This document shows positions 25,442 through 38,423 of a DNA stretch of 64,000 bases, piece after piece (the first letter of the stretch is position 1; each line of letters begins with the position of its first letter). The stretch covers positions 2,232,001 through 2,296,000 of the forward strand of contig NZ_CP035382.1 in assembly GCF_006874705.1 (NCBI RefSeq), written 5' to 3'. Position numbers and translations under genes: made by a program. Source of the DNA: Leclercia adecarboxylata. GTDB taxonomy: Bacteria > Pseudomonadota > Gammaproteobacteria > Enterobacterales > Enterobacteriaceae. Below the pieces are notes generated by a model, which saw only the letters and a list, made by a program, of their open reading frames with translations, had not been told where the DNA came from and searched no databases.

Positions 25442-26494
25442 TCAGTCATCAGATTCAGAAAAGCTTTTACGCGTTTTTACCTGCGCCATGCTTTCGAGAA
25501 TATGGTGATAGTTTGCAAAACGGGTTTCCGCAATTTCACCGTTTTCGACCGCTGCGCGTATGGCACAGCCAGGATCGTTGTCATGCTTGCAGTCGCGGTA
25601 TTTACACTCGCCTAAATAGTCGAGGAATTCGACAAAGCCGTTAAAGATTTGATCGGGTTCGAGATGCCACAGGCCAAATTCACGCACTCCCGGGGAGTCG
25701 ATCACATCGCCGCCGTGCGGGAAGTGATACAGCCGTGAGGCGGTGGTGGTGTGCTGGCCCAGACCGGAGTTGTCAGAGACGTCGTTGGTCAGGATCTCTT
25801 GTTGCAAACCGAGCAGGTTGTTCAGCAGGCTGGATTTGCCCACGCCGGACTGACCGGCAAAAATGCTGATGCGATCGGTCAATGCCTCTTCGAGCGGCTT
25901 CAGGCCATTCTGCGTCCGGCTCGAGACCATCAGCACGCGATAGCCAATCTTGCGATAAATATCCATCTGCTCATTAACGAAGTCCATGCCTTCACCGTCG
26001 AGCAGATCAATCTTGTTCAGGACGATCAGCGGTTCAACCTGCAGAGTTTCACAGGCGACGAGATAACGGTCGATAATATTCAGCGACAGCTCGGGCAGGA
26101 TCGCAGAGACAATCACGATCTGATCGATATTGGCGGCAATGGGTTTTACGCCGTCGTAAAAGTCGGGGCGCGTCAGGACCGACGTGCGTTCGTGCACGGC
26201 TTCAACGATGCCTTTCACCGTCACGCCTTCTGCTGCGGCTTTACCCGGACGCCATACCACGCGGTCACCGGTCACCAGCGAGCGGATGGTGCGGCGAATG
26301 TTGCAACGGTGAACGTCGCCATCGGCGGATTCCACATCGGCATGCATACCGAAGCGGCTAATCACCACGCCTTCCGCGGGTTCGCCAAACAGGTTGTCGT
26401 CGTAATCGACCTTCTCCGAAGTGGTTTTAAGACGGCGCTGGTGATTGGCTTTCACGCGGCGCTGCTGCCCTTTGGAGAGTTTATTTTTACTCAA
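25442..26494 (-). CDS. rsgA: Ribosome small-subunit-dependent GTPase A
   Basis: RsgA (YjeQ) is a late 30S assembly GTPase. The 350-residue protein has an N-terminal OB fold and a circularly permuted GTPase with order G4 (NKID), G1 (GQSGVGKS) and G3 (DSPG). A C-terminal zinc domain follows ('[14 protein letters not shown]'). The start is a TTG at 26494 (reads [12 protein letters not shown] next), with AGGAG nine bases upstream; this fits the family length, whereas the ATG at 26545 adds 17 foreign residues. It is divergent from orn. Confidence 0.95.
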   Translation of the reverse strand: MSKNKLSKGQQRRVKANHQRRLKTTSEKVDYDDNLFGEPAEGVVISRFGMHADVESADGDVHRCNIRRTIRSLVTGDRVVWRPGKAAAEGVTVKGIVEAVHERTSVLTRPDFYDGVKPIAANIDQIVIVSAILPELSLNIIDRYLVACETLQVEPLIVLNKIDLLDGEGMDFVNEQMDIYRKIGYRVLMVSSRTQNGLKPLEEALTDRISIFAGQSGVGKSSLLNNLLGLQQEILTNDVSDNSGLGQHTTTASRLYHFPHGGDVIDSPGVREFGLWHLEPDQIFNGFVEFLDYLGECKYRDCKHDNDPGCAIRAAVENGEIAETRFANYHHILESMAQVKTRKSFSESDD

Positions 26495-26601
26495 TCGTGC
26501 TGGCTCCTGGTCGCCCATATTGGGCAAAACCTCTATGATACACACTAATTAATACTAGTTAACCTGCCACGGCCGGTTATACGAGAAGGGTGGAAAATAA
26601 C

Positions 26602-27147
26602 ATGAGTGCAGATGAAAACAATCTGATTTGGATCGATCTGGAGATGACCGGCCTGGATCCCGAGCGCGATCGCATTATTGAGATCGCCACGCTGGTGACC
26701 GACGCGAACCTGAATGTGCTGGCGGAAGGGCCCACCATTGCCGTGCATCAGTCCGACGCGCAGTTGGCGCTGATGGACGACTGGAACGTGCGCACCCACA
26801 CCGGTAGCGGGCTGGTGGATCGCGTTAAGGCCAGTACGCAGGGCGATCGTGAAGCCGAACTGGCCACCATTGAGTTCCTCAAGCAGTGGGTGCCGCAGGG
26901 CAAATCGCCTATCTGTGGTAACAGTATTGGCCAGGATCGCCGTTTTCTGTTTAAGTACATGCCGGAGCTGGAAGCGTATTTCCACTACCGTTATCTCGAT
27001 GTCAGCACCCTGAAAGAGCTGGCCCGTCGCTGGAAGCCCGAGATGCTGGATGGCTTTAAGAAGCAGGGCACCCACCAGGCGATGGACGATATCCGTGAGT
27101 CTGTGGCGGAACTGGCTTACTACCGCGAACATTTCATTAAATTATAA
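26602..27147 (+). CDS. orn: Oligoribonuclease
   Basis: Orn degrades two- to five-nucleotide RNAs to mononucleotides. The 181-residue DEDDh exonuclease shows '[11 protein letters not shown]' (Exo I), '[10 protein letters not shown]' (Exo II) and '[11 protein letters not shown]' (Exo III with His and Asp). The ATG at 26602 matches the family start MSADENNL. A perfect ten-base inverted repeat follows at 27153-27182. Confidence 0.97.
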   Translation: MSADENNLIWIDLEMTGLDPERDRIIEIATLVTDANLNVLAEGPTIAVHQSDAQLALMDDWNVRTHTGSGLVDRVKASTQGDREAELATIEFLKQWVPQGKSPICGNSIGQDRRFLFKYMPELEAYFHYRYLDVSTLKELARRWKPEMLDGFKKQGTHQAMDDIRESVAELAYYREHFIKL

Positions 27148-27152
27148 GCGAC

Positions 27153-27182
27153 AGGCCCGGCAGGGCAGCACTTGCCGGGCCT
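27153..27182. terminator. Inverted repeat downstream of orn
   Basis: AGGCCCGGCA (27153-27162) pairs perfectly with TGCCGGGCCT (27173-27182). It lies just after the orn stop and resembles a REP half or a transcript-end hairpin before the tRNA promoter. Confidence 0.6.
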
Positions 27183-27268
27183 AAGCGGCTAAAACGATTT
27201 AAAAATGCTCAATATGACGAATATTGCAGCACTTGAACTAAATTTATAAAAAAACGCTTTTAGGGGGG

Positions 27269-27296
27269 TTGCAGCAGAAAGGATTTCTCGTATAAT
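27269..27296 (+). promoter_or_regulatory. Promoter of the tRNA-Gly cluster
   Basis: TTGCAG (27269-27274) and TATAAT (27291-27296) are separated by 16 bases, followed by a GCGCC discriminator. The GC-rich discriminator is the usual mark of stringently controlled stable-RNA promoters. The first tRNA begins about 45 bases downstream. Confidence 0.85.
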
Positions 27297-27345
27297 GCGC
27301 CTCCCGTAACGACAGAGAATTCATCGTTACGACAGCACAGATTTT

Positions 27346-27421
<76 letters not shown>

Positions 27422-27473
27422 AATCTTTCGCTGTGCAGTAAGACCACCAATCGCAGGATTTCAAGTTGCAACA

Positions 27474-27566
27474 AGGCGGCAACTGAACGAATCCTTAGGA
27501 GCTTACTAAAGTAAGTGACTAAGGTGAGTGAAGGCAGCCAACGCAGTGGCGGCTTGAAAGACGAAG
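27474..27566 (+). ncRNA. RtT-like tRNA-spacer element
   Basis: The 150-base spacer between the first two tRNAs contains a conserved-looking block. Its centre is a double stem: CCTTAG (27493-27498) pairs with CTAAGG (27519-27524), enclosing CTTACT (27502-27507) paired with AGTAAG (27510-27515). The wording GCAACTGA...GTAAGTGAC...GTGAGTGAA...GCTTGAA resembles the rtT-type repeats found in enterobacterial tRNA operons. It is probably released when the tRNA precursor is processed. The family assignment is from memory of the pattern. Confidence 0.5.
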
Positions 27567-27571
27567 ATTAA

Positions 27572-27647
<76 letters not shown>

Positions 27648-27683
27648 AAATTTGAAAGGTATCGCAAGATACGCACCACCCAA

Positions 27684-27759
<76 letters not shown>

Positions 27760-28029
27760 AATTTTTTCTCCTCCTCCAGATATCCACCGCGGAAAGCCCC
27801 GCCGGGGATGATTTGTTTTATTTCTGACAAACTCTTCTTAACAGACTTATCCACAGCTTTGTCTTTTTTCAGTGAATATGCGAATACTTCGCCTGATGAA
27901 TAGTAACTTTATAATTCGTTGAAAATAATAAAGAAAATTTCATTTCAAAATGTTAAGCCGATCACTTGACCTGCTGCCAGGCCCAGACTACTTCTGGCTT
28001 TTAAATTTTATTCACAGCCTGTGGAAACA
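27760..28029. other. datA: datA-like DnaA-binding region
   Basis: This gene-free stretch contains a perfect DnaA box TTATCCACA (27847-27855) and a near-consensus box TTATTCACA (28008-28016). An inverted partial box TGTGGAAA (28020-28027) touches the second one. An AT-rich middle (27895-27955) lies between them. The E. coli datA locus, which titrates DnaA and promotes ATP hydrolysis with IHF, lies at this same place between glyVXY and queG. I did not find a clear IHF site by eye. The assignment rests on synteny plus boxes. Confidence 0.65.
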
Positions 28030-29167
28030 TCATGCATCCCGTGGGAGCCCTTTTTCCACCACCCGTACCAGCCTGATTTTCTGCGGTAATTGCACCTCTA
28101 CCACGCAGGCGTTTCGTTTGGCGATCTGCTGCTCAACCGCCCACTCTATGTGCTCATCAAGAAGTGGGTGCTCACCTCGGCGACTTTCCAGAGCCTGAAG
28201 ATTGGCTTCGTCCCAGGGGGCATTTCCCAACGCGACCGCGACATTGCGCAGCCAGCGCAGATGTCCGATGCGGCGAATAGCCGATCCCTCCGTTACCTTC
28301 AGAAACCAGGCTTCGCTCCAGGCAAACAGCTCGATAAGCGGTGGCGCGTGCAGGGCCTTACGTGGGCTGAAGTCGTCCTCTTCCGTTAACTGCGAATAAC
28401 GGTTCCACGGGCAGATGAGCTGACAATCATCGCAGCCATAAATGCGATTGCCGATTAATGGCCGAAACTCTTCCGGGATCGATCCTTCGAGTTCGATGGT
28501 CAGATAGGAGATGCAGCGACGGGCATCGACGGTGTAAGGCTCAACGATGGCGCCTGTGGGACAGATGGTCATGCAGGCCACGCACCGCCCACAGCCGTCC
28601 TCAACCGGCTTATCCACCGGCAGGGGAAGATCAATCAGCAGTTCACCGAGGAAGAAGAACGAGCCGGCGTCGCGGCTGAGGATAAGTGAGTGCTTACCTG
28701 TCCAGCCAAGTCCCGCTTTTTCAGCCAGCGGGCGCTCAAGTACAGGCGCAGAATCGACAAAGGGTCTAAAATTCAGCGTGGCGCACTGCTGCTGGATCAT
28801 TTCCCCAAGCTTTTTGAGCCGGTTACGCAACAATTTATGATAGTCACGCCCCAGGGCATAACGGCTGACGTATCCCAGAGTAGGATCTTTCAGCGTACTG
28901 GCAAAGGCGGCTTTGGCGGGAAGGTAGTTCATCCGCACGCTGATCACGCGCAGGGTCCCCGGCAACAGTTCATGCGGGCGGGCGCGCATCATGCCGTGAC
29001 GCGCCATCCACTCCATCTCGCCGTGGTATTGATTATCCAGCCATGCCTGGAGCTTTGGTTCACTGGCAGAAAGATCGGTATCGGTGATACCCACGTGTTG
29101 AAAACCAAGCTCAGCGCCCCACTGTTTAATGTTTTGCGCTAACTGATTGAGATCGAGGGGCTGTGAC

Positions 29168-29169
<2 letters not shown>
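28030..29169 (-). CDS. queG: Epoxyqueuosine reductase
   Basis: QueG performs the last step of queuosine synthesis, reducing epoxyqueuosine in tRNA with a cobalamin cofactor. The 379-residue protein has two ferredoxin-like cluster motifs, CGRCVACMTICP and CDDCQLICPW, and a C-terminal HEAT-like part. The ATG at 29169 (MSQPLDLNQLAQNI) gives the family length; the extension to 29274 is antisense to nnr. Its start codon shares the palindrome CATG with the divergent nnr start. Confidence 0.96.
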
Positions 29170-31148
<1,979 letters not shown>

Positions 31149-31164
31149 AAAAAGAGATAACGGG

Positions 31165-32499
31165 ATGATTAATCGCGTTAAGAGTTGGTTGATGGCTGCA
31201 ACGGTGCTGTTTTGTGCGCAGGCCGGGGCAGCAACCTTGTCCGATATTCAGGTGTCCAACGGCGACAATCAGGCCAGGATCACCTTCAGCTTTATGGGCG
31301 ATCCTGAGTATGCGTTTTCGCAGGACGATAAACGCAGCGTCGCGCTGGATATTAAACAGACCGGCGTCATTAAGGGGCTGCCGCTCCAGTTCAGCGGCAA
31401 CAACCTGGTGCACAGCATTCGTTCCGGTACGCCGAAAGACGATCAGTCCCTGCGTCTGGTGGTCGATTTAACCCAAAACGGCAAGACCCGGGCGGTTAAG
31501 CAACAGAATGGCGCGAACTATATGGTGATCTTTACCATCAATGCCGATGCACCGCCGCCGCCGCCTCCTCCTCCAGTGGTGGCGAAGCGGGTGGAAGCAC
31601 CTGTCGTGGCGCCGCGCCCTTCAGAGCCGGCCCGCAATCCGTTTAAATCCGGCAGCGATCGTATTACCAGCGTCACCAGCAGCAACACGGTGACCCGTCC
31701 TGCAGCGCAGGCGCGCCAGGTAAACGGTGATAAAGTCATTATTGCGATTGATGCCGGACACGGTGGCGAGGATCCTGGCGCCATCGGGCCGGGTGGTACG
31801 CGTGAGAAGAACGTGACCATCGCCATTGCCCGTAAGCTGCGGACACTGCTGAACGACGACCCGATGTTTAAAGGCGTCCTGACCCGCGACGGCGATTATT
31901 TTATCTCGGTCATGGGGCGTTCTGACGTCGCGCGTCAGCAGAATGCAAATTTCCTGGTCTCTGTGCATGCCGATGCCGCTCCCAACCGCAACGCGACGGG
32001 GGCATCCGTATGGGTGCTTTCCAACCGTCGCGCTAACAGCGAAATGGCAAACTGGCTTGAGGAACATGAAAAACAATCCGAACTGTTAGGCGGGGCAGGT
32101 GATGTGCTGGCGAACAGCCAGTCGGATCCCTACCTGAGTCAGGCGGTACTGGATTTACAGTTCGGCCATTCTCAGCGTGTCGGGTATGATGTGGCGACTA
32201 ACGTCCTGAATCAGCTGCAAAGCGTCGGTTCCCTGCACAAGCGCCGCCCGGAACATGCCAGCCTGGGCGTGCTGCGTTCGCCGGATATCCCGTCCATTCT
32301 GGTGGAAACGGGCTTTATCAGTAATAACGGCGAAGAGCGTTTGCTGGGCAGCGACAGCTACCAGCAGCAGATTGCCGAAGCGATTTATAAAGGCCTGCGT
32401 AAGTATTTTGATACGCATCCGCTCCAGTCTGCACCGCAGAGTGGCGCGGGGCAGACCGCCAGCGCCGTATTACCGGGCGAGTCGACCTCGACCAACTAA
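31165..32499 (+). CDS. amiB: N-acetylmuramoyl-L-alanine amidase AmiB
   Basis: AmiB is a 444-residue periplasmic amidase that splits septal peptidoglycan and is activated by EnvC. The signal peptide (about 1-23, ending QAGA) is followed by the AMIN targeting domain. A linker with a run of eight prolines near residue 131 leads to the zinc amidase domain with '[13 protein letters not shown]' and 'VETGFISN'. There is no LysM domain, as in E. coli AmiB. mutL starts nine bases after the stop. Confidence 0.96.
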   Translation: MINRVKSWLMAATVLFCAQAGAATLSDIQVSNGDNQARITFSFMGDPEYAFSQDDKRSVALDIKQTGVIKGLPLQFSGNNLVHSIRSGTPKDDQSLRLVVDLTQNGKTRAVKQQNGANYMVIFTINADAPPPPPPPPVVAKRVEAPVVAPRPSEPARNPFKSGSDRITSVTSSNTVTRPAAQARQVNGDKVIIAIDAGHGGEDPGAIGPGGTREKNVTIAIARKLRTLLNDDPMFKGVLTRDGDYFISVMGRSDVARQQNANFLVSVHADAAPNRNATGASVWVLSNRRANSEMANWLEEHEKQSELLGGAGDVLANSQSDPYLSQAVLDLQFGHSQRVGYDVATNVLNQLQSVGSLHKRRPEHASLGVLRSPDIPSILVETGFISNNGEERLLGSDSYQQQIAEAIYKGLRKYFDTHPLQSAPQSGAGQTASAVLPGESTSTN

Positions 32500-32508
32500 G
32501 GAGATTTC

Positions 32509-34356
32509 ATGCCGATTCAGGTTCTGCCGCCGCAGCTTGCGAACCAAATCGCCGCCGGTGAGGTGGTAGAGCGACCTGCGTCGGTAGTGAAAGAGCTGGT
32601 GGAAAACAGTCTCGATGCGGGAGCAACCCGTATCGACATTGATATTGAACGCGGCGGTGCGAAACTTATTCGGATCCGCGATAACGGCTGCGGTATTAAA
32701 AAAGAGGAGCTGGCGCTGGCGCTGGCTCGTCACGCAACCAGCAAAATCGCCTCTCTCGACGATCTCGAAGCCATTATCAGTCTCGGTTTCCGCGGCGAAG
32801 CGCTGGCCAGTATCAGCTCCGTCTCGCGTCTGACGCTCACCTCCCGTACCGCCGAACAGCCGGAAGCCTGGCAGGCTTACGCCGAAGGCAGGGATATGGA
32901 CGTGACGGTGAAACCTGCCGCACACCCGGTGGGAACGACGCTGGAAGTGCTGGATCTGTTCTACAACACTCCGGCGCGGCGCAAGTTTATGCGCACCGAG
33001 AAAACCGAATTCGGCCATATCGACGAGATTATTCGCCGCATCGCCCTGGCGCGTTTCGATGTCACCATCAATCTGAGCCATAACGGCAAGATGATGCGCC
33101 AGTACCGCGCTGTGGCGCAGGGCGGGCAGAAAGAGCGCCGGCTGGGCGCCATCTGCGGCACGCCGTTTCTTGAACAGGCGCTGGCCATCGAGTGGCAGCA
33201 TGGAGATCTTACCCTGCGCGGCTGGGTGGCCGATCCGAAAGCGAGCAGTGCGGCTTTTGCTGAGATCCAGTATTGCTACGTAAATGGGCGCATGATGCGT
33301 GACCGTTTGATCAACCATGCTATCCGCCAGGCCTGCGAGGATAAACTCGGTGCCGGAGAGCAGCCCGCTTTTGTACTCTATCTTGAAATCGACCCGCATC
33401 AGGTGGATGTTAATGTCCATCCGGCGAAGCATGAGGTGCGTTTTCATCAGTCGCGGCTGGTGCATGACTTTATCTACCAGGGCGTGCTGAGCGTCCTGCA
33501 GCAGCAGGCTGAGCCAACTCTCCCGTTGAGTGAGGTGGAGCCTGCGCCGCGTCCCATTCCGGAAAACCGCGTTGCGGCGGGAAGAAACCAGTTTGCCGAA
33601 CCGGCTGTCGCGCGTGAGCCAGCCGCACCGCGCTTTGCATCCGGCGGCGCAGCCCCTCGCGCGTCGGGCGCCAGCTACCCGCATGCGCAGCCGGGTTATC
33701 AGAAGCAGGCGGGGGCGGTCTATCGGACGCTGCTTGATACCCCGGCCCCTGCGCAGAAAACAGAGGATGTCGCGCCTGCGGCCTCTACGCTGGTGGGGCA
33801 TAGCCAGAGCTTTGGCCGGGTGCTGACCATTGTATCGCCAGATGCGGCCCTGCTGGAGCGTGACGGCCAGCTGGCGCTGTTATCCCTGCCGGTAGCCGAA
33901 CGCTGGTTAAAACAGGCGCAGCTTGCGCCCGGGCCACACCAGGCCTGTGCCCAGCCGCTGCTGATTCCGGTGCGGATAAAAATCTCAGCGCAAGAGACGC
34001 AGGTCATCCAGCGCTATCAAAAGCCGCTGGCTGAAATGGGTATCGAAGTCGTAACCGAAGCGCACCATGTCACGCTTCGGGCGGTGCCTTTACCCTTACG
34101 CCAACAAAATTTACAAAACTTGATTCCTGAACTGATAGGCTACCTGGCGCAACAAACGACGTTTGATGCCGCCAACACCGCGCAGTGGATCGCCCGCCAG
34201 CTGGCCAGCGAGCATTCGTCGTGGAATATGGCGCAGGCGATCACGGTGCTGGCGGAGGTCGAACGCCTCTGCCCGCAGCTGGTGAAAGCGCCGCCGGGTG
34301 GTTTGTTGCAACCTGTAGATCTACATTTGGCGATGAACGCCCTGAAAAATGAGTGA
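32509..34356 (+). CDS. mutL: DNA mismatch repair protein MutL
   Basis: MutL is a 615-residue GHKL ATPase that links MutS mismatch recognition to MutH incision. ATP-site motifs are 'VENSLDAGA', 'DNGCGI' and '[10 protein letters not shown]' in the first 110 residues. The linker (about 345-430) is rich in Pro and Ala and variable, and the C-terminal dimer domain ends '[11 protein letters not shown]'. The long minus-strand frame of 443 codons over its 5' half is a shadow. It overlaps miaA by eight bases. Confidence 0.97.
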   Translation: MPIQVLPPQLANQIAAGEVVERPASVVKELVENSLDAGATRIDIDIERGGAKLIRIRDNGCGIKKEELALALARHATSKIASLDDLEAIISLGFRGEALASISSVSRLTLTSRTAEQPEAWQAYAEGRDMDVTVKPAAHPVGTTLEVLDLFYNTPARRKFMRTEKTEFGHIDEIIRRIALARFDVTINLSHNGKMMRQYRAVAQGGQKERRLGAICGTPFLEQALAIEWQHGDLTLRGWVADPKASSAAFAEIQYCYVNGRMMRDRLINHAIRQACEDKLGAGEQPAFVLYLEIDPHQVDVNVHPAKHEVRFHQSRLVHDFIYQGVLSVLQQQAEPTLPLSEVEPAPRPIPENRVAAGRNQFAEPAVAREPAAPRFASGGAAPRASGASYPHAQPGYQKQAGAVYRTLLDTPAPAQKTEDVAPAASTLVGHSQSFGRVLTIVSPDAALLERDGQLALLSLPVAERWLKQAQLAPGPHQACAQPLLIPVRIKISAQETQVIQRYQKPLAEMGIEVVTEAHHVTLRAVPLPLRQQNLQNLIPELIGYLAQQTTFDAANTAQWIARQLASEHSSWNMAQAITVLAEVERLCPQLVKAPPGGLLQPVDLHLAMNALKNE

Positions 34357-35299
34357 CTTGAGTAATACCAGCCTGCCAAAGGCGATATTTTTGATGGGGC
34401 CAACGGCCTCCGGTAAAACCGCGTTAGCCATTGAGTTACGTAAAGTTTTGCCAGTAGAGTTGATTAGCGTTGATTCCGCCCTTATTTATCAGGGGATGGA
34501 TATCGGTACGGCAAAGCCTAACGCAGACGAGTTACGCGCGGCACCGCACCGATTACTGGATATTCTCGACCCGGCGCAGGCTTACTCAGCGGCAGATTTT
34601 CGTCGCGATGCGCTGGCCCAGATGGCAGAGATCACCGCAGCAGGACGTATTCCCCTGTTAGTGGGTGGAACAATGCTCTATTTCAAGGCCTTACTGGAAG
34701 GGTTGTCGCCATTGCCATCGGCAGACCCGGCGGTAAGAGCAAAGATTGAGCAACAGGCGGCAGAGCAGGGATGGGGTGCGCTGCACGAGCAACTGACTGA
34801 GATCGACCCGGTTGCCGCAGCACGTATTCATCCAAATGATCCGCAAAGGCTTTCCCGGGCACTGGAAGTTTTTTTCATTTCGGGTAAAACTTTAACGGAA
34901 CTGACGCAAACGTCAGGAGAGGCTCTGCCGTATCAGGTGCATCAGTTCGCCATCGCCCCGGCGAGCCGTGAACTGCTCCATCAGCGAATTGAGCAGCGTT
35001 TTCATCAGATGTTAGCTTCAGATTTTGAAGCAGAAGTGCGGGCGCTATTTGCCCGTGGAGATTTGCATACGGATATGCCTTCCATTCGTTGTGTGGGTTA
35101 TCGCCAGATGTGGTCATACATTGAAGGTGAGATTTCACATGATGAAATGGTTTATCGAGGTATTTGCGCCACGAGACAGTTGGCGAAACGCCAGATAACC
35201 TGGTTGCGCGGTTGGGACGGTGTTCACTGGTTAGACAGTGAAAAGCCACAACAGGCGTTACATGATGTATTACAGGTTGTTGGTGATATCGCAGACTGA
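34349..35299 (+). CDS. miaA: tRNA dimethylallyltransferase MiaA
   Basis: MiaA adds the isopentenyl group to A37 of tRNAs that read codons starting with U. The 316-residue protein has the P-loop '[11 protein letters not shown]', '[18 protein letters not shown]' and '[17 protein letters not shown]'. The ATG overlaps the mutL 3' end. The 85-base gap to hfq holds hfq promoters in relatives. Confidence 0.97.
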   Translation: MSDLSNTSLPKAIFLMGPTASGKTALAIELRKVLPVELISVDSALIYQGMDIGTAKPNADELRAAPHRLLDILDPAQAYSAADFRRDALAQMAEITAAGRIPLLVGGTMLYFKALLEGLSPLPSADPAVRAKIEQQAAEQGWGALHEQLTEIDPVAAARIHPNDPQRLSRALEVFFISGKTLTELTQTSGEALPYQVHQFAIAPASRELLHQRIEQRFHQMLASDFEAEVRALFARGDLHTDMPSIRCVGYRQMWSYIEGEISHDEMVYRGICATRQLAKRQITWLRGWDGVHWLDSEKPQQALHDVLQVVGDIAD

Positions 35300-35372
35300 A
35301 TGTGTACAATTAAGCCGTATCGTGCGCAATTTTTCAGAATCGCAAGGTTCTAAGTACAAAACAAGCATATAA

Positions 35373-35693
<321 letters not shown>

Positions 35694-35770
35694 GGTTACT
35701 GGCTGTTATTTCCATATCGGGGAGCCAGGTTTTCTGCGTTCCCCGCTGATCTTTTTTGAGAGGTTTACGC

Positions 35771-37051
35771 TTGTTTGACCGTTACGATGCCGGTGAGCAG
35801 GCGGTGCTGGTACACATCTATTTTTCGCAAGACAAAGATATGGAAGATCTCCAAGAGTTTGAATCTCTGGTCTCTTCCGCCGGTGTCGAAGCAATGCAGG
35901 TGATTACCGGTAGCCGTAAAGCGCCGCACCCAAAGTATTTTGTTGGTGAAGGTAAAGCAGTAGAGATTGCGGATGCCGTTAAAGCGACTGGCGCATCAGT
36001 CGTGCTTTTTGATCACGCCCTGACGCCGGCCCAGGAACGCAACCTGGAACGTCTGTGTGAATGCCGGGTTATCGATCGGACGGGTTTGATTTTAGACATT
36101 TTTGCTCAACGTGCACGTACCCATGAGGGGAAATTGCAGGTTGAGCTGGCGCAGTTGCGCCATCTGGCAACGCGCCTGGTGCGCGGCTGGACACACCTTG
36201 AAAGACAGAAAGGCGGGATTGGTTTGCGCGGCCCGGGTGAAACCCAGCTCGAAACCGACCGCCGCTTGTTACGTGGCCGTATAACCCAGATCCTCTCACG
36301 GCTCGAAAGAGTGGAGAAGCAACGTGAGCAGGGGCGCCGATCGCGACAAAAAGCAGACATTCCGACGGTGTCGCTTGTCGGTTATACCAACGCAGGTAAA
36401 TCCACCCTGTTTAACCAGATAACTGAGGCCCAGGTGTATGCCGCAGACCAGCTGTTTGCAACCCTGGATCCGACGCTGCGCCGCATTGACGTGGCGGATG
36501 TCGGAGAAACCGTGCTGGCGGATACCGTTGGTTTTATCCGTCATCTGCCGCACGATCTGGTGGCCGCATTTAAAGCCACCCTGCAGGAGACCCGTCAGGC
36601 GACGTTGCTGTTGCACGTTATTGACGCTGCGGATGTACGCCTGCAGGAAAACATTGATGCAGTGAATATTGTGCTGGAAGAAATTGACGCGCACGAGATC
36701 CCGACGCTGCTGGTAATGAACAAAATCGATATGCTGGACGGCTTCGAGCCGCGTATCGACAGGAATGAAGAGAACATACCGATTCGGGTCTGGCTTTCTG
36801 CCCAGACCGGTGTTGGTGTACCACTGCTTTTCCAGGCCTTAACAGAACGTCTTTCCGGTGAAGTGGCTCAGCACACGCTGCGTTTACCGCCCGAGGAAGG
36901 CCGACTGCGCAGCCGTTTTTATCAGCTTCAGGCGATAGAAAAAGAGTGGATGGAGGATGACGGCAGCGTGGGGTTGCAAGTGCGTATGCCGATCGTTGAC
37001 TGGCGTCGCCTCTGTAAACAAGAACCTGCGCTGGTCGACTACGTCGTCTGA
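35771..37051 (+). CDS. hflX: Ribosome-associated GTPase HflX
   Basis: HflX is a 426-residue GTPase and helicase-like factor that splits stalled 70S ribosomes, for example after heat shock. The N-terminal domain and a coiled coil ('[18 protein letters not shown]') precede the G domain with '[12 protein letters not shown]', '[10 protein letters not shown]' and 'NKID'. The start is a TTG at 35771 (then FDRYDAGEQ), with GAGAGG upstream; the in-frame ATG at 35756 would add five residues. It follows hfq by 77 bases. Confidence 0.95.
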   Translation: MFDRYDAGEQAVLVHIYFSQDKDMEDLQEFESLVSSAGVEAMQVITGSRKAPHPKYFVGEGKAVEIADAVKATGASVVLFDHALTPAQERNLERLCECRVIDRTGLILDIFAQRARTHEGKLQVELAQLRHLATRLVRGWTHLERQKGGIGLRGPGETQLETDRRLLRGRITQILSRLERVEKQREQGRRSRQKADIPTVSLVGYTNAGKSTLFNQITEAQVYAADQLFATLDPTLRRIDVADVGETVLADTVGFIRHLPHDLVAAFKATLQETRQATLLLHVIDAADVRLQENIDAVNIVLEEIDAHEIPTLLVMNKIDMLDGFEPRIDRNEENIPIRVWLSAQTGVGVPLLFQALTERLSGEVAQHTLRLPPEEGRLRSRFYQLQAIEKEWMEDDGSVGLQVRMPIVDWRRLCKQEPALVDYVV

Positions 37052-37167
37052 CCGGAAAGGAGATGCCTGAAGGTTTTTGCCCTTTGGGATACCTGCATCG
37101 CAGTGGATGCCCCGGCATGCCAGGCGTTTGAAGGTATATCACCGCATAACAAATATGGAGCACATAC

Positions 37168-38421
37168 ATGGCGTGGAATCAGCCCGGTAATAACGGACAA
37201 GACCGCGACCCGTGGGGGAGCAGCAATAATCAAGGCGGCAACTCCGGGGGAAATGGCAACAAAGGTGGTCGTGAGCAGGGGCCACCCGATCTGGATGATA
37301 TCTTCCGCAAGCTGAGTAAAAAGCTGGGCGGTCTTGGCGGTGGTAAAGGCACTGGCGGCGGTACTGGCCAGGGGCCGCGTCCTCATATGGGCGGTCGCGT
37401 GGTGACTATTGTTGCGGCAGCAGCCGTAATTATCTGGGCTGCCAGCGGGTTCTACACTATCAAAGAAGCCGAACGCGGTGTTGTTACCCGTTTTGGTAAA
37501 TTCAGCCATCTGGTTGAGCCAGGCCTGAACTGGAAACCAACCTTTATTGATGACGTCACGGCGGTGAACGTTGAATCGGTGCGTGAGCTGGCGGCATCCG
37601 GCGTGATGCTGACGTCTGACGAAAACGTGGTGCGCGTTGAGATGAACGTGCAGTACCGCGTGACCGATCCGGAACGCTACCTGTTTAGCGTGGCCAGCGC
37701 GGACGACAGCCTGCGTCAGGCTACCGACAGCGCCCTGCGCGGCGTGATCGGCAAATACACCATGGACCGCATCCTGACTGAAGGTCGTACCGTTATTCGT
37801 AGCGATACCCAGCGCGAGCTGGAAGAGACTATTCGTCCGTACAACATGGGTATCACCCTGCTGGACGTTAACTTCCAGGCTGCTCGTCCACCGGAAGAGG
37901 TGAAAGCGGCGTTTGACGATGCCATTGCTGCCCGTGAAAACGAACAGCAGTACATCCGTGAAGCAGAAGCCTACACCAACGAAGTACAGCCGCGTGCGAA
38001 CGGCCAGGCCCAGCGTATTCTCGAAGAGGCGCGTGCTTATAAGACGCAGACCGTGCTGGAAGCACAGGGTGAAGTGGCTCGCTTTGCGCGCATCCTGCCA
38101 GAATATAAAGCGGCTCCGGAAATTACCCGTGAGCGTCTCTATATCGAGACCATGGAGAAAGTGCTAAGCCATACTCGTAAGGTACTGGTTAATGACAGCA
38201 AAAATGGCAACCTGATGGTTCTGCCGCTGGATCAGATGCTGAAAGGCGGTAACGCTCCGGCGAAAAACGATAACAGCGGTGCCAACAATCTGCTGCGTCT
38301 GCCTCCTGCCTCATCAGGCAGCGCCAGCGCGAACACAACGCCTTCTTCTAACGATGGTGACATTATGGACCAACGCCGTGCTAACGCGCAGCGTAACGAC
38401 TACCAGCGTCAGGGGGAATAA
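37168..38421 (+). CDS. hflK: Regulator of FtsH protease HflK
   Basis: HflK is a 417-residue SPFH/band-7 protein that forms a large periplasmic cage with HflC around FtsH. The N-terminus is Gly/Asn-rich and cytoplasmic ('NNQGGNSGGNGNKGG'). One membrane segment ('VVTIVAAAAVIIWAASGFYT', about 79-98) and the SPFH domain follow, with a long helix ('EAEAYTNEVQPRANGQAQ') near 270. The polar C-terminal tail is variable. hflC starts two bases after the stop. Confidence 0.97.
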   Translation: MAWNQPGNNGQDRDPWGSSNNQGGNSGGNGNKGGREQGPPDLDDIFRKLSKKLGGLGGGKGTGGGTGQGPRPHMGGRVVTIVAAAAVIIWAASGFYTIKEAERGVVTRFGKFSHLVEPGLNWKPTFIDDVTAVNVESVRELAASGVMLTSDENVVRVEMNVQYRVTDPERYLFSVASADDSLRQATDSALRGVIGKYTMDRILTEGRTVIRSDTQRELEETIRPYNMGITLLDVNFQAARPPEEVKAAFDDAIAARENEQQYIREAEAYTNEVQPRANGQAQRILEEARAYKTQTVLEAQGEVARFARILPEYKAAPEITRERLYIETMEKVLSHTRKVLVNDSKNGNLMVLPLDQMLKGGNAPAKNDNSGANNLLRLPPASSGSASANTTPSSNDGDIMDQRRANAQRNDYQRQGE

Positions 38422-38423
38422 GG

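Noticed and set aside
25751..26548. 265-codon plus-strand frame across rsgA
   Set aside because: Shadow of the conserved GTPase gene on the other strand.
32470..33801. 443-codon frame antisense to mutL
   Set aside because: It overlies conserved mutL coding sequence, has an Arg/His-rich composition typical of shadows in GC-rich genes, and shows no domain.
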